NCBI GenBank assembly: GCA_035758825.1
Contig: DASTWA010000008.1
Coordinates: 279,437-343,436, forward strand
Length of the DNA: 64,000 nucleotides
Origin: JARIHD01 sp035758825
Lineage (GTDB): Bacteria > Patescibacteriota > Saccharimonadia > Saccharimonadales > UBA4665
Direction: 5' to 3'
A program made the position numbers and the translations under genes. Every line of letters begins with the position of its first letter. Position 1 is the stretch's first letter. This document shows positions 8,994 to 18,102 of this stretch, piece by piece. The notes under the pieces are model-generated. The model did no database searches and was not told the DNA's origin. It saw nothing but the letters and a program-made list of their open reading frames with translations.

Positions 8994-9841
8994 GATATCC
9001 TCGTCTTTCTCAGCCCGTTAATCATCTCTTTCAGGCGTTCGTCCTGTATACGGCGCTTGGTTCGGTTGAACAAAATAGCCAGCTCGTCATGCAGGTCATT
9101 GGCCCGGTCTTTGGCCATACTCATCGCCCGGAAACGGCTGGCATATTGGGCCAGTTTGGAATCCAAAATAACCTGGCTAAGGGCGATCTGCATCATCGAT
9201 CGCTCCAGATGGGCGACAACATCAAACGTCGATGGTTCAAAAATATAGTTGGCTTCGCTAATAAAATCGTCGGCTCCCTCGACGTGTTTACCCTCTTCCT
9301 GGACAGCGTTGTTGAGGTTGATACTCTTGACTTCCTGTACCATAAGGGACTTGTAGGTCTGGTAGAACACGATAGTGTCTTGGTATGCCCGGGCTTCCTT
9401 GATGAGCGGCTGAACATTGATATTGCGGTCCTTGCTTGGCAGCGTAAAGTATTTTTTAAAGGCTATGCCCTGCTGAATAAGCTGGACAGCGCCATGGTGG
9501 CCGATAACGATGATATCTTGCTTGCTTGCATCGAACTTCGACAGCATATCTTTGATGAGTTTTTGGTCGATATCACCACTAAACCCCCCTTCGGATGTAA
9601 TGACGATGTACAATTGCTTGTTGACGACTCTTTCTGAGGTGGTGCGACCAAAACGGAATAGGCTATCAACCCGAAGCTGCGAGTAAATCTGCCAGAGCTC
9701 ACTGAAGAACTGCTGTGACTGCAACACCTGGTTCTTGGTCTGGGCAATTCGCATGCTGGCGATGCCTTCGAATACGCTCGTGAGGTTGACGATTGTATCC
9801 ATGGCGGCGCGCTCCAAGGCCACCTCCTGGAGCCGGCTCAT
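8990..9841 (-). CDS. atpG: F1-type ATPase gamma subunit (divergent)
   Basis: 283 residues. The two coiled-coil ends of gamma can be recognised: an N-terminal helix with FEGIASMRIAQTKNQVLQSQ (canonical ITKAMEMVAxxKxRKAQ) and a C-terminal helix with YASRFRAMSMAKDRANDL (canonical HAxRMxAMxxATDNAxDL). The Rossmann-like middle begins VITSEGGFSGDI, matching the SDrGLcGgfN motif. Sequence similarity is low outside these points. It sits between alpha and beta, the standard gamma position, with ATGA overlaps on both sides. Confidence 0.85.
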   Translation of the reverse strand: MSRLQEVALERAAMDTIVNLTSVFEGIASMRIAQTKNQVLQSQQFFSELWQIYSQLRVDSLFRFGRTTSERVVNKQLYIVITSEGGFSGDIDQKLIKDMLSKFDASKQDIIVIGHHGAVQLIQQGIAFKKYFTLPSKDRNINVQPLIKEARAYQDTIVFYQTYKSLMVQEVKSINLNNAVQEEGKHVEGADDFISEANYIFEPSTFDVVAHLERSMMQIALSQVILDSKLAQYASRFRAMSMAKDRANDLHDELAILFNRTKRRIQDERLKEMINGLRKTRIS

Positions 9842-11280
9842 TTTTTGGCCTCCTCGCGGGGCGCGGCCATGAGATTCTGCTTTTTGAGGTCGTCACGTAC
9901 TCTATCGAAGTCTTTGTCGTCCTTAACCTGCTCGGCGGCTTCGTTGGCCGTCTTTTTCATGCCTTCAAGGTTGATAGCCTGGTTGTCTTCGAGGTTTAGG
10001 GCAATATCGAGCATCAGAGTCTGCGCCAACAGCGTGTAGCGTTCTCCTGGGATCTGATTGAGCATCTTGTACAAAAGTGCGCCGCGTTTAAGGCTCTGCT
10101 GGGCTTCGGGTGCCAGCTCAGAACCGAACCGTGCAAACTCCTGCGCCTGGGCGTGCGCTGTCAGCGTCTTGAACATCTGTCCGCCCAATTGCTTTTGGCG
10201 AGGCGACTGGCCGCGCCCGCCGACACGGCTAACGCTTAGGCCGACATTTACAGCCGGACGCATGGTGTCGCGGAAAACCTTCATATCCAGAATCCACTGG
10301 CCATCGGTAATGGACATAATGTTGGTCGGCAAGTACGAAGTAATATCTCCCCCGGCGGCAAATACCATCGGCAGTGTAGTAAGCGTCTTGTGGTTGCTGG
10401 CCAGCTTGCCAGCGCGCTCCAAAAGCGAGGAATGCACATAGAACATGTCCCCCGGGAATGAATCCCGCCCCGGACTCGATCCCGACAAGAGGGCAATTTC
10501 GCGGTAGGTGTGGGCATGGGCGGTCAGGTCGTCGTAAATAAGCAATGTATCCTGATTGCATTGCTGCCACAGGTACTCGGCCATGCTGCAGGCCACATAC
10601 GGCGCCAGGTAGCTGTGGATGAGCGAATCTGACATCGTGGACACCACGACGACCGTAGACTTCATCGCGTCGTATGACAAAAGGCGGGTCAAGAGCATGT
10701 CGACGTCGCTGCGTCGCTTGGCGATAAGGGCGTACACCGTTACAACGTCGGTGTGGGCTTGGTTAAGGGCAATTTGGGTTGCGAGCGTACTTTTGCCGGA
10801 CTTACCATCGCCAAGAATGGCCATACGCTGGCCGCGCATGAGCGGAAACAGGGTGTCGATTACCGTCACTCCGGTTTCGAGTTGCTTGTCGAGTGCTTCG
10901 CGGGTATGAAAGGGCGGGGCGGCCGAAAAAACCGGCCATACGGCATCAGCAGCAATCGGCCCCTTGCCATCCAATGGCTCGCCGGTTACCGAAACGACCC
11001 GGCCGATAAAATCCTTGCCGACCTTGGTCACCAATTGGTCATGCTGTACCACTGCGGTAGTCCCCACCACGACCGTCTTGATACCAAGATGCAACACGAT
11101 AACATGGTCTTCGTTGACATGGTGTACGTACCCCTTGCTGCCGTCCTCAAAGAGTACGAGGGCGTGGGTATTTACCGGCTGCATCCCCTTGATCCGAACC
11201 ATAAACCGGTCGACGGCAATCACCTCTCCGACGGGCTTGCCGGCATTCACTAATTGGTCGAAATGACGGTTATCGCTCAT
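9838..11280 (-). CDS. atpA: F1-type ATPase alpha subunit (divergent)
   Basis: 480 residues versus about 500-510 normally; the N-terminal helix that docks the delta subunit is shortened. The P-loop reads GDGKSGKST instead of GDRQTGKT. PGDMFYVHSSLLERAGK and the arginine-finger stretch GLSVSRVGG are well conserved, so it can complete the catalytic sites of beta. The C terminus has an Ala/Glu/Lys-rich tail. The start at 11280 overlaps the delta stop by four bases. Confidence 0.93.
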   Translation of the reverse strand: MSDNRHFDQLVNAGKPVGEVIAVDRFMVRIKGMQPVNTHALVLFEDGSKGYVHHVNEDHVIVLHLGIKTVVVGTTAVVQHDQLVTKVGKDFIGRVVSVTGEPLDGKGPIAADAVWPVFSAAPPFHTREALDKQLETGVTVIDTLFPLMRGQRMAILGDGKSGKSTLATQIALNQAHTDVVTVYALIAKRRSDVDMLLTRLLSYDAMKSTVVVVSTMSDSLIHSYLAPYVACSMAEYLWQQCNQDTLLIYDDLTAHAHTYREIALLSGSSPGRDSFPGDMFYVHSSLLERAGKLASNHKTLTTLPMVFAAGGDITSYLPTNIMSITDGQWILDMKVFRDTMRPAVNVGLSVSRVGGRGQSPRQKQLGGQMFKTLTAHAQAQEFARFGSELAPEAQQSLKRGALLYKMLNQIPGERYTLLAQTLMLDIALNLEDNQAINLEGMKKTANEAAEQVKDDKDFDRVRDDLKKQNLMAAPREEAKK

Positions 11281-11792
11281 GACGCTTTACCTGCACTCCC
11301 GCCGATCGCTTCCAGCAGTAAGGCGCGCTGTTCATGAAAACGGTTACGCAAGCTAAAATCAAAGGCCCTGTTTTGGGTTCGTACGATACAGCCCGCCGCA
11401 ATGCTCGGTTGGAGCCCCAAATGCAATAGCGCATAGGGATGGATATTAGTCCGCAGCCACGCCACAATCTTGGCCGTAAAGGCAGAGGAAGGATCGGCGG
11501 CAAAACTAATATGAATGATCGGGGCCTTGCTGTCTACATTGGCCAGGAATTGTTTTAGCAGTGAGCGGCTTTCGGCGGTAAGCAGATTGAGGTTATTATT
11601 ACCGGCGAGGGCATCGAGTAGCCGCGACGTCTTGGGCAATGGGGCTTGCCTTCCTTTGCTGCGGATTTCGGACTGCTGGATGTACTCTTCCAAAGAATCA
11701 AGTTCACGCTGCAAACGGCGCACTTCGATAGGCCCAAATACGAGCGTGGGCAGTTCTAGCTGTTTTGATGGTGCCTGTCCATCAAGCGCCAT
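11277..11792 (-). CDS. atpH: F1-type ATPase delta-like subunit
   Basis: The frame is open upstream to 11861, but the ATG at 11792 (MALDGQAPSK) has GGAGG nine bases ahead and gives an 11-bp overlap with atpF, so I take it as the start (171 aa). The C-terminal part (GLQPSIAAGCIVRT ... FDFSLRNRFHEQR) matches the delta signature xPxlxGGxxxrxxdxxxDxSlrxrLxxl. The N-terminal helical bundle is poorly conserved. Position between b and alpha supports the role of peripheral-stalk connector. Confidence 0.8.
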   Translation of the reverse strand: MALDGQAPSKQLELPTLVFGPIEVRRLQRELDSLEEYIQQSEIRSKGRQAPLPKTSRLLDALAGNNNLNLLTAESRSLLKQFLANVDSKAPIIHISFAADPSSAFTAKIVAWLRTNIHPYALLHLGLQPSIAAGCIVRTQNRAFDFSLRNRFHEQRALLLEAIGGSAGKAS

Positions 11793-12399
11793 TAACGACA
11801 TCCTCCAGGATTGCCTGCTTATTGGCCTCAAGCTCACCAAGGATGTATTCGAGCTGGTCATTCAGGTCAATCTGGTTACCGATAGCAGCAAGTACGTAAT
11901 GATTAACGACATCGGCCATATTCTCATCGAAACGCTTAATGCGGCGGGCCTTTTCGTCGGAGACTTCTTTTTCCAGCTGGCTGGTGAGCGCGGAGCGCTG
12001 GTCGTCGATGGTCTCTTTGGTTTTCTCGATAGATTCAACGGCCAATTGCTTGGCGTCGCTAATGGCGCTTTCGTAGTTGGCAAAAGCTTCCTTCAGGTCG
12101 CGGCTGATCTGATCCTTCATGTAATCGTTCAGCTGCGAGGTTGTCAGACGCAAATCCTGTTGCAGGAACATGGCGTTCTCGCCTAATATCTTTTCGAAGT
12201 GCAAGCGGCCGCGGTTACGAAGCTCCTCACGGAATTCGTCATTAAAGATGTGCTCTACGTCCTTTTCGGCAGCGGTCTCAAAATCCTGGGCAGTCTTTTG
12301 GGCAACCGCCGTGCGGCTCAGCTTGACGGCAAGATATATAAACCCGATCCCGGCAGTACATATACAGCCCAAGATGAGTGCCAGCCACCAAATTGTCAT
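11782..12399 (-). CDS. atpF: ATPase b-like peripheral stalk subunit
   Basis: 205 residues: one N-terminal membrane helix (MTIWWLALILGCICTAGIGF and a few more residues) followed by a long charged, Glu/Lys/Ala-rich helix typical of b subunits, with a C-terminal segment likely to contact delta. No enzymatic motif is expected. It lies 25 bases downstream of the c-like gene and overlaps the delta-like gene, the standard c-b-delta order. Confidence 0.8.
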   Translation of the reverse strand: MTIWWLALILGCICTAGIGFIYLAVKLSRTAVAQKTAQDFETAAEKDVEHIFNDEFREELRNRGRLHFEKILGENAMFLQQDLRLTTSQLNDYMKDQISRDLKEAFANYESAISDAKQLAVESIEKTKETIDDQRSALTSQLEKEVSDEKARRIKRFDENMADVVNHYVLAAIGNQIDLNDQLEYILGELEANKQAILEDVVNGA

Positions 12400-12424
12400 C
12401 GCCCACGCCCCAAAAGCATAACCT

Positions 12425-13264
12425 TTATATCCTTAGTACTAAATATACCGCAAAAAGACCGATTGCAAAAACAATTAGCGACATCAGCGTAACCTGTATC
12501 AAATTGCGAACAATGGAGCGTTTTGCCAGGGGGTTGCGGCCAATGGCGGTCATACCGCTGCGGACGCCGGCAAACAGGATGCTTCCGGCAATTATAAAGC
12601 TAAGAATAATAACGGCCATGCTAACGTAAATGCGGAAGGCGCTGACCGGACGGCTCGTCACCAGTTCGGCGGCCTTAGAAAGAAAATCTGGGACGCCGGC
12701 TTCCTTTTCTTTTTCGTACAGGGGGTTGTGGGCCACCGACACTTCGATTGGCACGTGGCCCAGACTCACCTCTTTGGGCCCCTTGTTGGTATCGAGGGTA
12801 GTCTTGCCGATCGAACGCGTCTTGCCGTCAAACCCTTTCAGAGCTTTGCCGATAACCAATTGCTGCGTCGACTCGGCCTTCATACCCACGCCATTAAGTG
12901 ACGAAATCGTCACATGATCACCCTGCTTAATCGGACCGTTCTGAGTACTGACGAGGACGTCGTACTGCCCATAGGTTGCCACGTAGACCTGCTGCGCATT
13001 ACCGATATTGGTCAGGGAGACAGTTGCCTCACCCGAGGCGACCACCACTCCAAACATATCGGGGGCGTTTTGTTGGCTTAGAGCTTCTACTTTGGAGCTG
13101 TCGCCGGGCTTAAGGCGGACAATCATCCCTTTCTGCAGCGCCGATTCGCTGCCGTAGCCTTGAGTCACATTTTGGGCGCGGGCCACGCCATAGGTACAAA
13201 TCGCAAACAATACCAAACCGGCAACAAGCAAGAATCGCTGGAATATTTGCTTATGCTTTCCCAT
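12425..13264 (-). CDS. Secreted-domain protein ending in a c-ring-like hairpin that lacks the ion-binding carboxylate
   Basis: 279 residues in the place of atpE. An N-terminal signal or anchor helix (about 11-29, ending GVARA) is followed by ~160 residues of extracytoplasmic, beta-predicted sequence. Two C-terminal membrane helices (about 212-233 and 253-277) are joined by the basic loop RSGMTAIGRNPLAKRSIVRN. That loop matches the polar loop of F-type c subunits (GxxAxARNPxA), which faces the cytoplasm and contacts gamma/epsilon, and the predicted topology agrees. Twenty residues after the RNP arginine, where c subunits carry the essential Asp/Glu, this protein has Leu; neither helix contains an acidic residue. 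No a subunit is nearby. It may be a membrane anchor for an F1-like motor rather than an ion carrier. Confidence 0.7.
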   Translation of the reverse strand: MGKHKQIFQRFLLVAGLVLFAICTYGVARAQNVTQGYGSESALQKGMIVRLKPGDSSKVEALSQQNAPDMFGVVVASGEATVSLTNIGNAQQVYVATYGQYDVLVSTQNGPIKQGDHVTISSLNGVGMKAESTQQLVIGKALKGFDGKTRSIGKTTLDTNKGPKEVSLGHVPIEVSVAHNPLYEKEKEAGVPDFLSKAAELVTSRPVSAFRIYVSMAVIILSFIIAGSILFAGVRSGMTAIGRNPLAKRSIVRNLIQVTLMSLIVFAIGLFAVYLVLRI

Positions 13265-13290
13265 TCCCTATTAGTATATAAGGATATCGC

Positions 13291-14436
13291 TCAGTCGGCA
13301 ACGATTGTCGACAAGGTATCGACGACGCGGCGGACTGCAGCCTCATCGGTAGCCCGGCCCATACTAAAACGCAGCGAGGCTTGGGCGTCGTGGTCGCTTA
13401 TGCCCATAGCCTTAAGGACATGCGACGGCTCTTCATTACTGGCACTGCAGGCCGAACCAGCAGCGGCCATAATGCCACGCTCGTCAAGCCCGATAAGCAA
13501 ACGCTCGTTGTCTTTGCCCGGCAAGGTAATATGCACATTGTTAGGCAGGCGGGTCTTGCGTGACCCATTAATAACTACGCTTGGTATTCGCCTTTCGAGC
13601 AATGCAAAAAAGAGGTCTTGCAAAGCCTTAAGACGCCGCACCTCATCTTGTCTCATGGCCGTGGTTATATCCAGCGCCTCAGCAAGGCCAATGACGCCAG
13701 CGACATTCTCAGTACCGGCCCGCTGGCCGCGTTCCTGCCCGCCGCCGAGGATTTGCGGCTGCAAGCGTGCTTTGCTGGAGGCAAATAGGATGCCCGTTTG
13801 CTTGGGGCCGTATATCTTGCTGCCATTCAGAGTCATAAAGTCAACGCCCAGCCGCGACACATGCAAGTCGAGATAATTGGCGGCCTGAGCGGCGTCAGTG
13901 TGCAGATACAGGGGCATCAAATTGCCGGTCTTCTGGCGTGTCTTACGGATATCGGCAATCATGAGGGCGATCTGGCGTACCGGCTGGATGCTTCCGACCT
14001 CGTTGTTGGCGTACATGACGCTTACTAATGCCGTCTTGTCGTCGATCAGGGCCCGGAGAGCCTGCATGTCAACGATCCCTTGCGGCGTCACGGGCGCTTC
14101 TTTGCAGCCAAAGGCCCTCCCTGGCAGCAATACCGAATCGTGTTCAATGCTGCTAACAATGACATTGCCGTCGGGGTATTGGCCCATAACACCGCGAATG
14201 ACGAGATTATTCGCCTCGGTGGCGCCGGCCGTGCATATGGTTTCGTTAGCTCGGGATCCCAGAACACGCGCTATCCGGCTGCGGGCAGCGTCCAAATCAT
14301 TGCGGACGCCGACCGCCGCGAGATAGGTTGCAGAGGGATTAAAAAAACGCTCCGTAAAATACGGCAGCATAACAGAAGCAACCCTCGGATCCATCGGGGT
14401 TGCTGCGGCGTGGTCAAAATAGAGGGGCGCTTCCAT
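13291..14436 (-). CDS. Cysteine desulfurase (IscS/NifS family)
   Basis: 381 residues, a PLP enzyme that moves sulfur from cysteine to an active-site cysteine persulfide. Visible motifs: the N terminus YFDHAAATPMDPRV; GATEANNLVIRG; the PLP-phosphate region HTDAAQAANYL; the PLP lysine in LNGSKIYGPKQTG (Gly-Ser in place of the usual Ser/Gly-His before the lysine); and the catalytic loop GSACSASNEEPSHVL. No IscU or other Fe-S scaffold is adjacent, so tRNA thiolation with MnmA is a plausible main role. It follows two small unknown genes downstream of metG and tatD. Confidence 0.92.
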   Translation of the reverse strand: MEAPLYFDHAAATPMDPRVASVMLPYFTERFFNPSATYLAAVGVRNDLDAARSRIARVLGSRANETICTAGATEANNLVIRGVMGQYPDGNVIVSSIEHDSVLLPGRAFGCKEAPVTPQGIVDMQALRALIDDKTALVSVMYANNEVGSIQPVRQIALMIADIRKTRQKTGNLMPLYLHTDAAQAANYLDLHVSRLGVDFMTLNGSKIYGPKQTGILFASSKARLQPQILGGGQERGQRAGTENVAGVIGLAEALDITTAMRQDEVRRLKALQDLFFALLERRIPSVVINGSRKTRLPNNVHITLPGKDNERLLIGLDERGIMAAAGSACSASNEEPSHVLKAMGISDHDAQASLRFSMGRATDEAAVRRVVDTLSTIVAD

Positions 14437-14459
14437 ACTAAACCTAGTATACGCCGCCC

Positions 14460-14819
14460 TTAGGCGTATAACTCGGATTGGACGAGTTGGCCGTACATGG
14501 TAACAGCTTTATAAAGCCGCTTGCCCTCTTCGAGGGTGACGTAGCGGTAGGGCTGGCCATCTTGGGCCTTTAGCACGCCGCTGGGGCGGACGTCGTAGCG
14601 GGTGGTAACAGCCCGGCGGACACCTTGCATGTCAGTCCACTCTTCGTGCCAGACCCAAGTGTGTTCATCGAGGCAAAAGAATTCACGGCGGACACCCTCT
14701 GGTACTGGGCCAAACAGCTCACCACCGATTTTCGCCTCACGGCGGATAAGATCACGGTAACGGCGGGCACGGCGTTCTTCTTCGTGCTGGCCTTTGATTG
14801 AATTCAGGATACTGAACAT
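14460..14819 (-). CDS. Conserved-looking hypothetical protein
   Basis: 119 residues, soluble, with a basic N-terminal helix (EEERRARRYRDLIRREAK) and aromatic-rich strands (FFCLDEHTWVWHEEW) ending in TLEEGKRLYKAVTMY. GGAG lies just upstream of the ATG, and the gene sits ten bases after the previous one in the metG-tatD transcript. I recognise no family. The WxWHEEWxD pattern and the compact size suggest a small alpha/beta fold. Confidence 0.7.
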   Translation of the reverse strand: MFSILNSIKGQHEEERRARRYRDLIRREAKIGGELFGPVPEGVRREFFCLDEHTWVWHEEWTDMQGVRRAVTTRYDVRPSGVLKAQDGQPYRYVTLEEGKRLYKAVTMYGQLVQSELYA

Positions 14820-14828
14820 AGTGTCTCC

Positions 14829-15167
14829 TTAAGCGGCGGGCCGCTCAACTATGGCCGGAAAATCTTCTGTCGGCTGAAGATGGCTAAAAGGTATGACATC
14901 ATTTGGTGCGGCAGGCGTGTCTGGGTAGGCATGGGTAGCCACTTCACCTAGTGCGGGTTGTGCGCCAGGGAAATGTAGCAGGTTGTCTACGGGAGCATAG
15001 TCGGACTGGGTGGGGGCCACGTCGCCACGTACGGCGTCGCCAAAACCAGGCTGGTTCCGGAGGGCATCCTGCGTGCCATTGATCGATGACCCAATAATAT
15101 ACAAACGCTGACCCACAAGTGGGTCTTGGTTGCGTTCAATACCTTCTCGGCGTACTTTTCCTGGCAT
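14829..15167 (-). CDS. Hypothetical protein, Pro-rich and low complexity
   Basis: 112 residues starting seven bases after the tatD stop. It is rich in Pro, Ala, Asp and Gln, has no membrane segment and looks largely disordered. Support for its being real comes from tight operon spacing and an uninterrupted frame with no competing gene; function cannot be inferred. Confidence 0.55.
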   Translation of the reverse strand: MPGKVRREGIERNQDPLVGQRLYIIGSSINGTQDALRNQPGFGDAVRGDVAPTQSDYAPVDNLLHFPGAQPALGEVATHAYPDTPAAPNDVIPFSHLQPTEDFPAIVERPAA

Positions 15168-15174
15168 ATTCTCT

Positions 15175-15993
15175 TTACCTCAGCCCGAAAATACTTTCGG
15201 CGTTCTCGGTTGTCCGTCTGGCTAGCTCTTCTAAGGGTTCGCCTCGTAATTCCGCTAAAAACGCCGCAGTCACACGTATGTGTTTCGGTTCACAGATATT
15301 ACCACGATAAGGGGTAGGTGTCAAGAAGGGTGCATCGGTCTCGAGCACCATCTTCTCTAGTGGAACGGCTTTTATGGCGTCAATTTGTTGTTGACGATCG
15401 GTGAAGGTGGTAATACCGTTCAGCCCGACATACAAACCCCGCTCCAAAACCTGGTCCAGCTCTTTCTGGGTGGCCGTAAAGCTGTGGATTACACCCCGGA
15501 TATCTTGGTAGGAGTCAAAAATAGGCCAAAAGTCATCAAAGGCATCGCGCACATGGAACGACATAGCCAGACCGTGTTCTAGGGCTAGCTCGATCTGAAA
15601 CCGCAGGACAGTCTCTTGGTCAGCCTTAAGGGAATGGTTGTAGTAATAATCAAGGCCGCATTCGCCAACGGCTACGACGCGTTTTTGGGATGCCAAGGCT
15701 GCAAAACGCCGCAGGGCTTTATTGTTGCCGGCGTAATCCTTGGCTTCATGAGGATGGAGGCCGATGCTCGCCCAGACGTTGTCGTGCTGTTTGGCAAAGG
15801 CAGCCGCGATCTCGCTGTCTTCGAGGGTTGTGCCGATACAAACAACCCTATTGACATCTTCTGCGGCAGCCGAAGCCAACATGTCATTGGGACTAGGCTG
15901 GCCGGCTTTTTCGTATCGCTTCCGCGTTTCGGTGTTTAGCTCGTGGGCATACACCGCCTCATGGATGTGGCAGTGGGTATCGACTAAATCCAT
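15175..15993 (-). CDS. tatD: TatD-family metal-dependent hydrolase (DNase)
   Basis: 272 residues, full length for the family. Metal-binding and catalytic motifs are present: DTHCHIHE at residues 4-11, the glutamate in VGECGLDYYY (about 107), histidines in SFHVRDAFDDF and GVIHSFTAT, and the final aspartate in LETDAPFLTPTPYRG. TatD proteins are 3'-5' exonucleases acting on DNA and RNA. It begins on the base immediately after the metG stop, a pairing seen in many bacteria. Confidence 0.93.
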   Translation of the reverse strand: MDLVDTHCHIHEAVYAHELNTETRKRYEKAGQPSPNDMLASAAAEDVNRVVCIGTTLEDSEIAAAFAKQHDNVWASIGLHPHEAKDYAGNNKALRRFAALASQKRVVAVGECGLDYYYNHSLKADQETVLRFQIELALEHGLAMSFHVRDAFDDFWPIFDSYQDIRGVIHSFTATQKELDQVLERGLYVGLNGITTFTDRQQQIDAIKAVPLEKMVLETDAPFLTPTPYRGNICEPKHIRVTAAFLAELRGEPLEELARRTTENAESIFGLR

Positions 15994-17430
15994 CTATTCC
16001 TCCCGATCAGACTTGGGAAAGAGTGTGCCTTCAATAGGGCGGACAATGCCTTCTTCGAAGACTGCCTTAATTTTTGCGGCGGTATCGGGCAAAAATGGCA
16101 CCAGAAGGTCGGCAATCTCAAGCAAGCAGCTTGCCTGGTAGGCCAAAACTTCACGCAAGTGGTCGCTATCGCCTTCTTTTGCAATAGACCACGGCTTTTC
16201 TTCGTCGATGTACTGGTTAAGGCCGCGGACTTGGTCCCAGATCTCGTCCAAGGCGCGGTCAAAGCGGCATTGCACGATAGCTTCTTCGATGGGGGCTTTG
16301 TCATGCTTGGCCGGCGGAATGTCACCGATGATGCCGTTCTGGTACTTGGTAATCATAACGGCGGTACGCTGTACGGCATTGCCCAATTCGTTGGCAAGCT
16401 CATTGTTATAAGACGACTCGAAGGCATCCCAACTAAAGTCGCCATCGTTGTAGCTGGGGATATGGCGCAAGAAATAATACCTAAAGGCATCTACTCCGTA
16501 CTTGTCGACGATTTCTTTGGGCGAAACGACATTGCCGATACTCTTGCTCATCTTTTTGCCGTCGAGAGTGATGTGGCCATGGACGTATAGCTGTTTTGGC
16601 AACGGTATGTTCAGGCTAAAAAGTATAGCTGGCCAGATGGCGGCATGGAAACGGATGATATCCTTGCCAATTACCTGCGTATTGGCAGGCCAATAATCTT
16701 TAAAGTCCTGGTGTTCGGGGTAGCCAAGCACGGTGATGTAGTTCATGAGGGCCTCGAACCACACGTACATTACCTGCGTCTTGTCGCCAGGCACGGGAAT
16801 GCCCCACTCCAATTTCTCCTTGGGCCGGGAAATACTAATGTCTTCCAGGCCTTCGCGGAGCACAGACAGGATTTCGTTGCGGCGGGTCTCGGGAACAATC
16901 TGGAAAGCACCGGACTCGATAGCCTCCTTAATTTGGTCGTTGTACTTACTGAGCGGAAAGAAGTAGTTCTCTTCTTCGAGTTTTTGGTATGCCTGCGGGT
17001 GGTCCGGCTTCATGCGTTCCGGGTCGGCCTGGGCTTCGGGAACGAAGGTCTCTTCTTTGACGTCGTACCAACCGGTATATTTTGCCTTGTAGATATCATG
17101 GGCAAGCGCCTTCCAGATAAGCTGGGCCCGCTGCTCGTGACCTTTGTCGGTAGTACGGATAAAGCGGTCGTTGCTGATGTTAAGCGTATGGGCAAGTTCG
17201 CGGAATTCCTGGCTCATTTTGCCGACGAGTTGTGTCGGCGTTAAGCCCAGGCTTTCGGCCTTCTGGGCAATTTTGGTGCCATGCTCGTCGGTACCGGTCG
17301 AAAAGAGCGTCGTCTCCTCGCGCTGCCGGGCTGCGCGGGCCAAAACGTCTGCCATTACAAATTCGAGGGCATGCCCCACATGGGGCTCACCGTTAACATA
17401 AGGAATAGAAGTCGTCACATAATAGTTCAT
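15994..17430 (-). CDS. metG: Methionyl-tRNA synthetase
   Basis: 478 residues. The class I signatures are clear: HVGH (HIGH-type) in YVNGEPHVGHALEFV and KMSKS in DGKKMSKSIGN. No zinc-knuckle cysteines are visible between them and no C-terminal tRNA-binding (EMAP-like) domain is present, so it is the short form. It is the first gene of a long minus-strand run continuing with tatD. Confidence 0.96.
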   Translation of the reverse strand: MNYYVTTSIPYVNGEPHVGHALEFVMADVLARAARQREETTLFSTGTDEHGTKIAQKAESLGLTPTQLVGKMSQEFRELAHTLNISNDRFIRTTDKGHEQRAQLIWKALAHDIYKAKYTGWYDVKEETFVPEAQADPERMKPDHPQAYQKLEEENYFFPLSKYNDQIKEAIESGAFQIVPETRRNEILSVLREGLEDISISRPKEKLEWGIPVPGDKTQVMYVWFEALMNYITVLGYPEHQDFKDYWPANTQVIGKDIIRFHAAIWPAILFSLNIPLPKQLYVHGHITLDGKKMSKSIGNVVSPKEIVDKYGVDAFRYYFLRHIPSYNDGDFSWDAFESSYNNELANELGNAVQRTAVMITKYQNGIIGDIPPAKHDKAPIEEAIVQCRFDRALDEIWDQVRGLNQYIDEEKPWSIAKEGDSDHLREVLAYQASCLLEIADLLVPFLPDTAAKIKAVFEEGIVRPIEGTLFPKSDREE

Positions 17431-17568
17431 GCTATTAGTCTACCTGTTTAGAGAAGTTATGTACAAAAGTTACCAAAAATAGTATCAAAAAGAATTAGCC
17501 CCAGCTAGGGCATCATACGCATCACAGACATAGACAATGCGGTAGTCATATGTCCAAGTATACCATCT

Positions 17569-18102
17569 TTAGAACAAACTGATTTGAGAATCATCCATGT
17601 TAGCCGGCGCATCGGCGTCGGGAGTAATTTGCGTCGCAATATCTACTCCCAGTAGTTCGGCAAGTTTTTCAATGATTTGCACTTGCCCTTTGGTAACTTT
17701 TTCGACAGCCACTGCCAGCGGGAACCAAGCGACCTTGTCTACCTCGGGGAATTCACTCGTCTTGCCGGATTTCGGCGGCCACTCCATCTCGAATGTATTA
17801 CTCTTAACATGTTTAGGGTCAATGTCACCCTCGGCAGCCCAGGCCTTTACAATCTTATTGCTGGTCACTTTAAAATCACCCAGGCTAACAAAGGCACTAC
17901 CCGGCACCTCCTGACCGGTTTCTTCCTTGAATTCCCGCTTGGCAGCCGACAGCTCATCCTCGTCGTCTTGGTACTCGCCCTTGGGGATTGACCAGGCGGC
18001 TGCATCTTTTTTGGCCCAAAATGGGCCTCCCGGATGGGCCAAGAAGACTTCTATGACTGCTGTTTTTCGGTATAAGACAATGCCTGCGCTCTGTTTTTTC
18101 AT
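17569..18102 (-). CDS. NUDIX hydrolase
   Basis: 177 residues with the NUDIX box GEYQDDEDELSAAKREFKEE followed by TG (Gx5Ex7REUxEExGU pattern). The opening KQSAGIVLYRK and WSIPKGEY resemble the diadenosine-tetraphosphatase/MutT-like branch that predicts NUDIX enzymes for dinucleoside polyphosphates. The C-terminal third has an extra helix region. It stands alone between metG and the tRNA pair. Confidence 0.88.
   Translation of the reverse strand: MKKQSAGIVLYRKTAVIEVFLAHPGGPFWAKKDAAAWSIPKGEYQDDEDELSAAKREFKEETGQEVPGSAFVSLGDFKVTSNKIVKAWAAEGDIDPKHVKSNTFEMEWPPKSGKTSEFPEVDKVAWFPLAVAVEKVTKGQVQIIEKLAELLGVDIATQITPDADAPANMDDSQISLF

Noticed and set aside
9089..9637. A 182-codon plus-strand frame opposite atpG
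   Set aside because: Lies wholly inside atpG, which is fixed by operon overlaps and family motifs at both ends.
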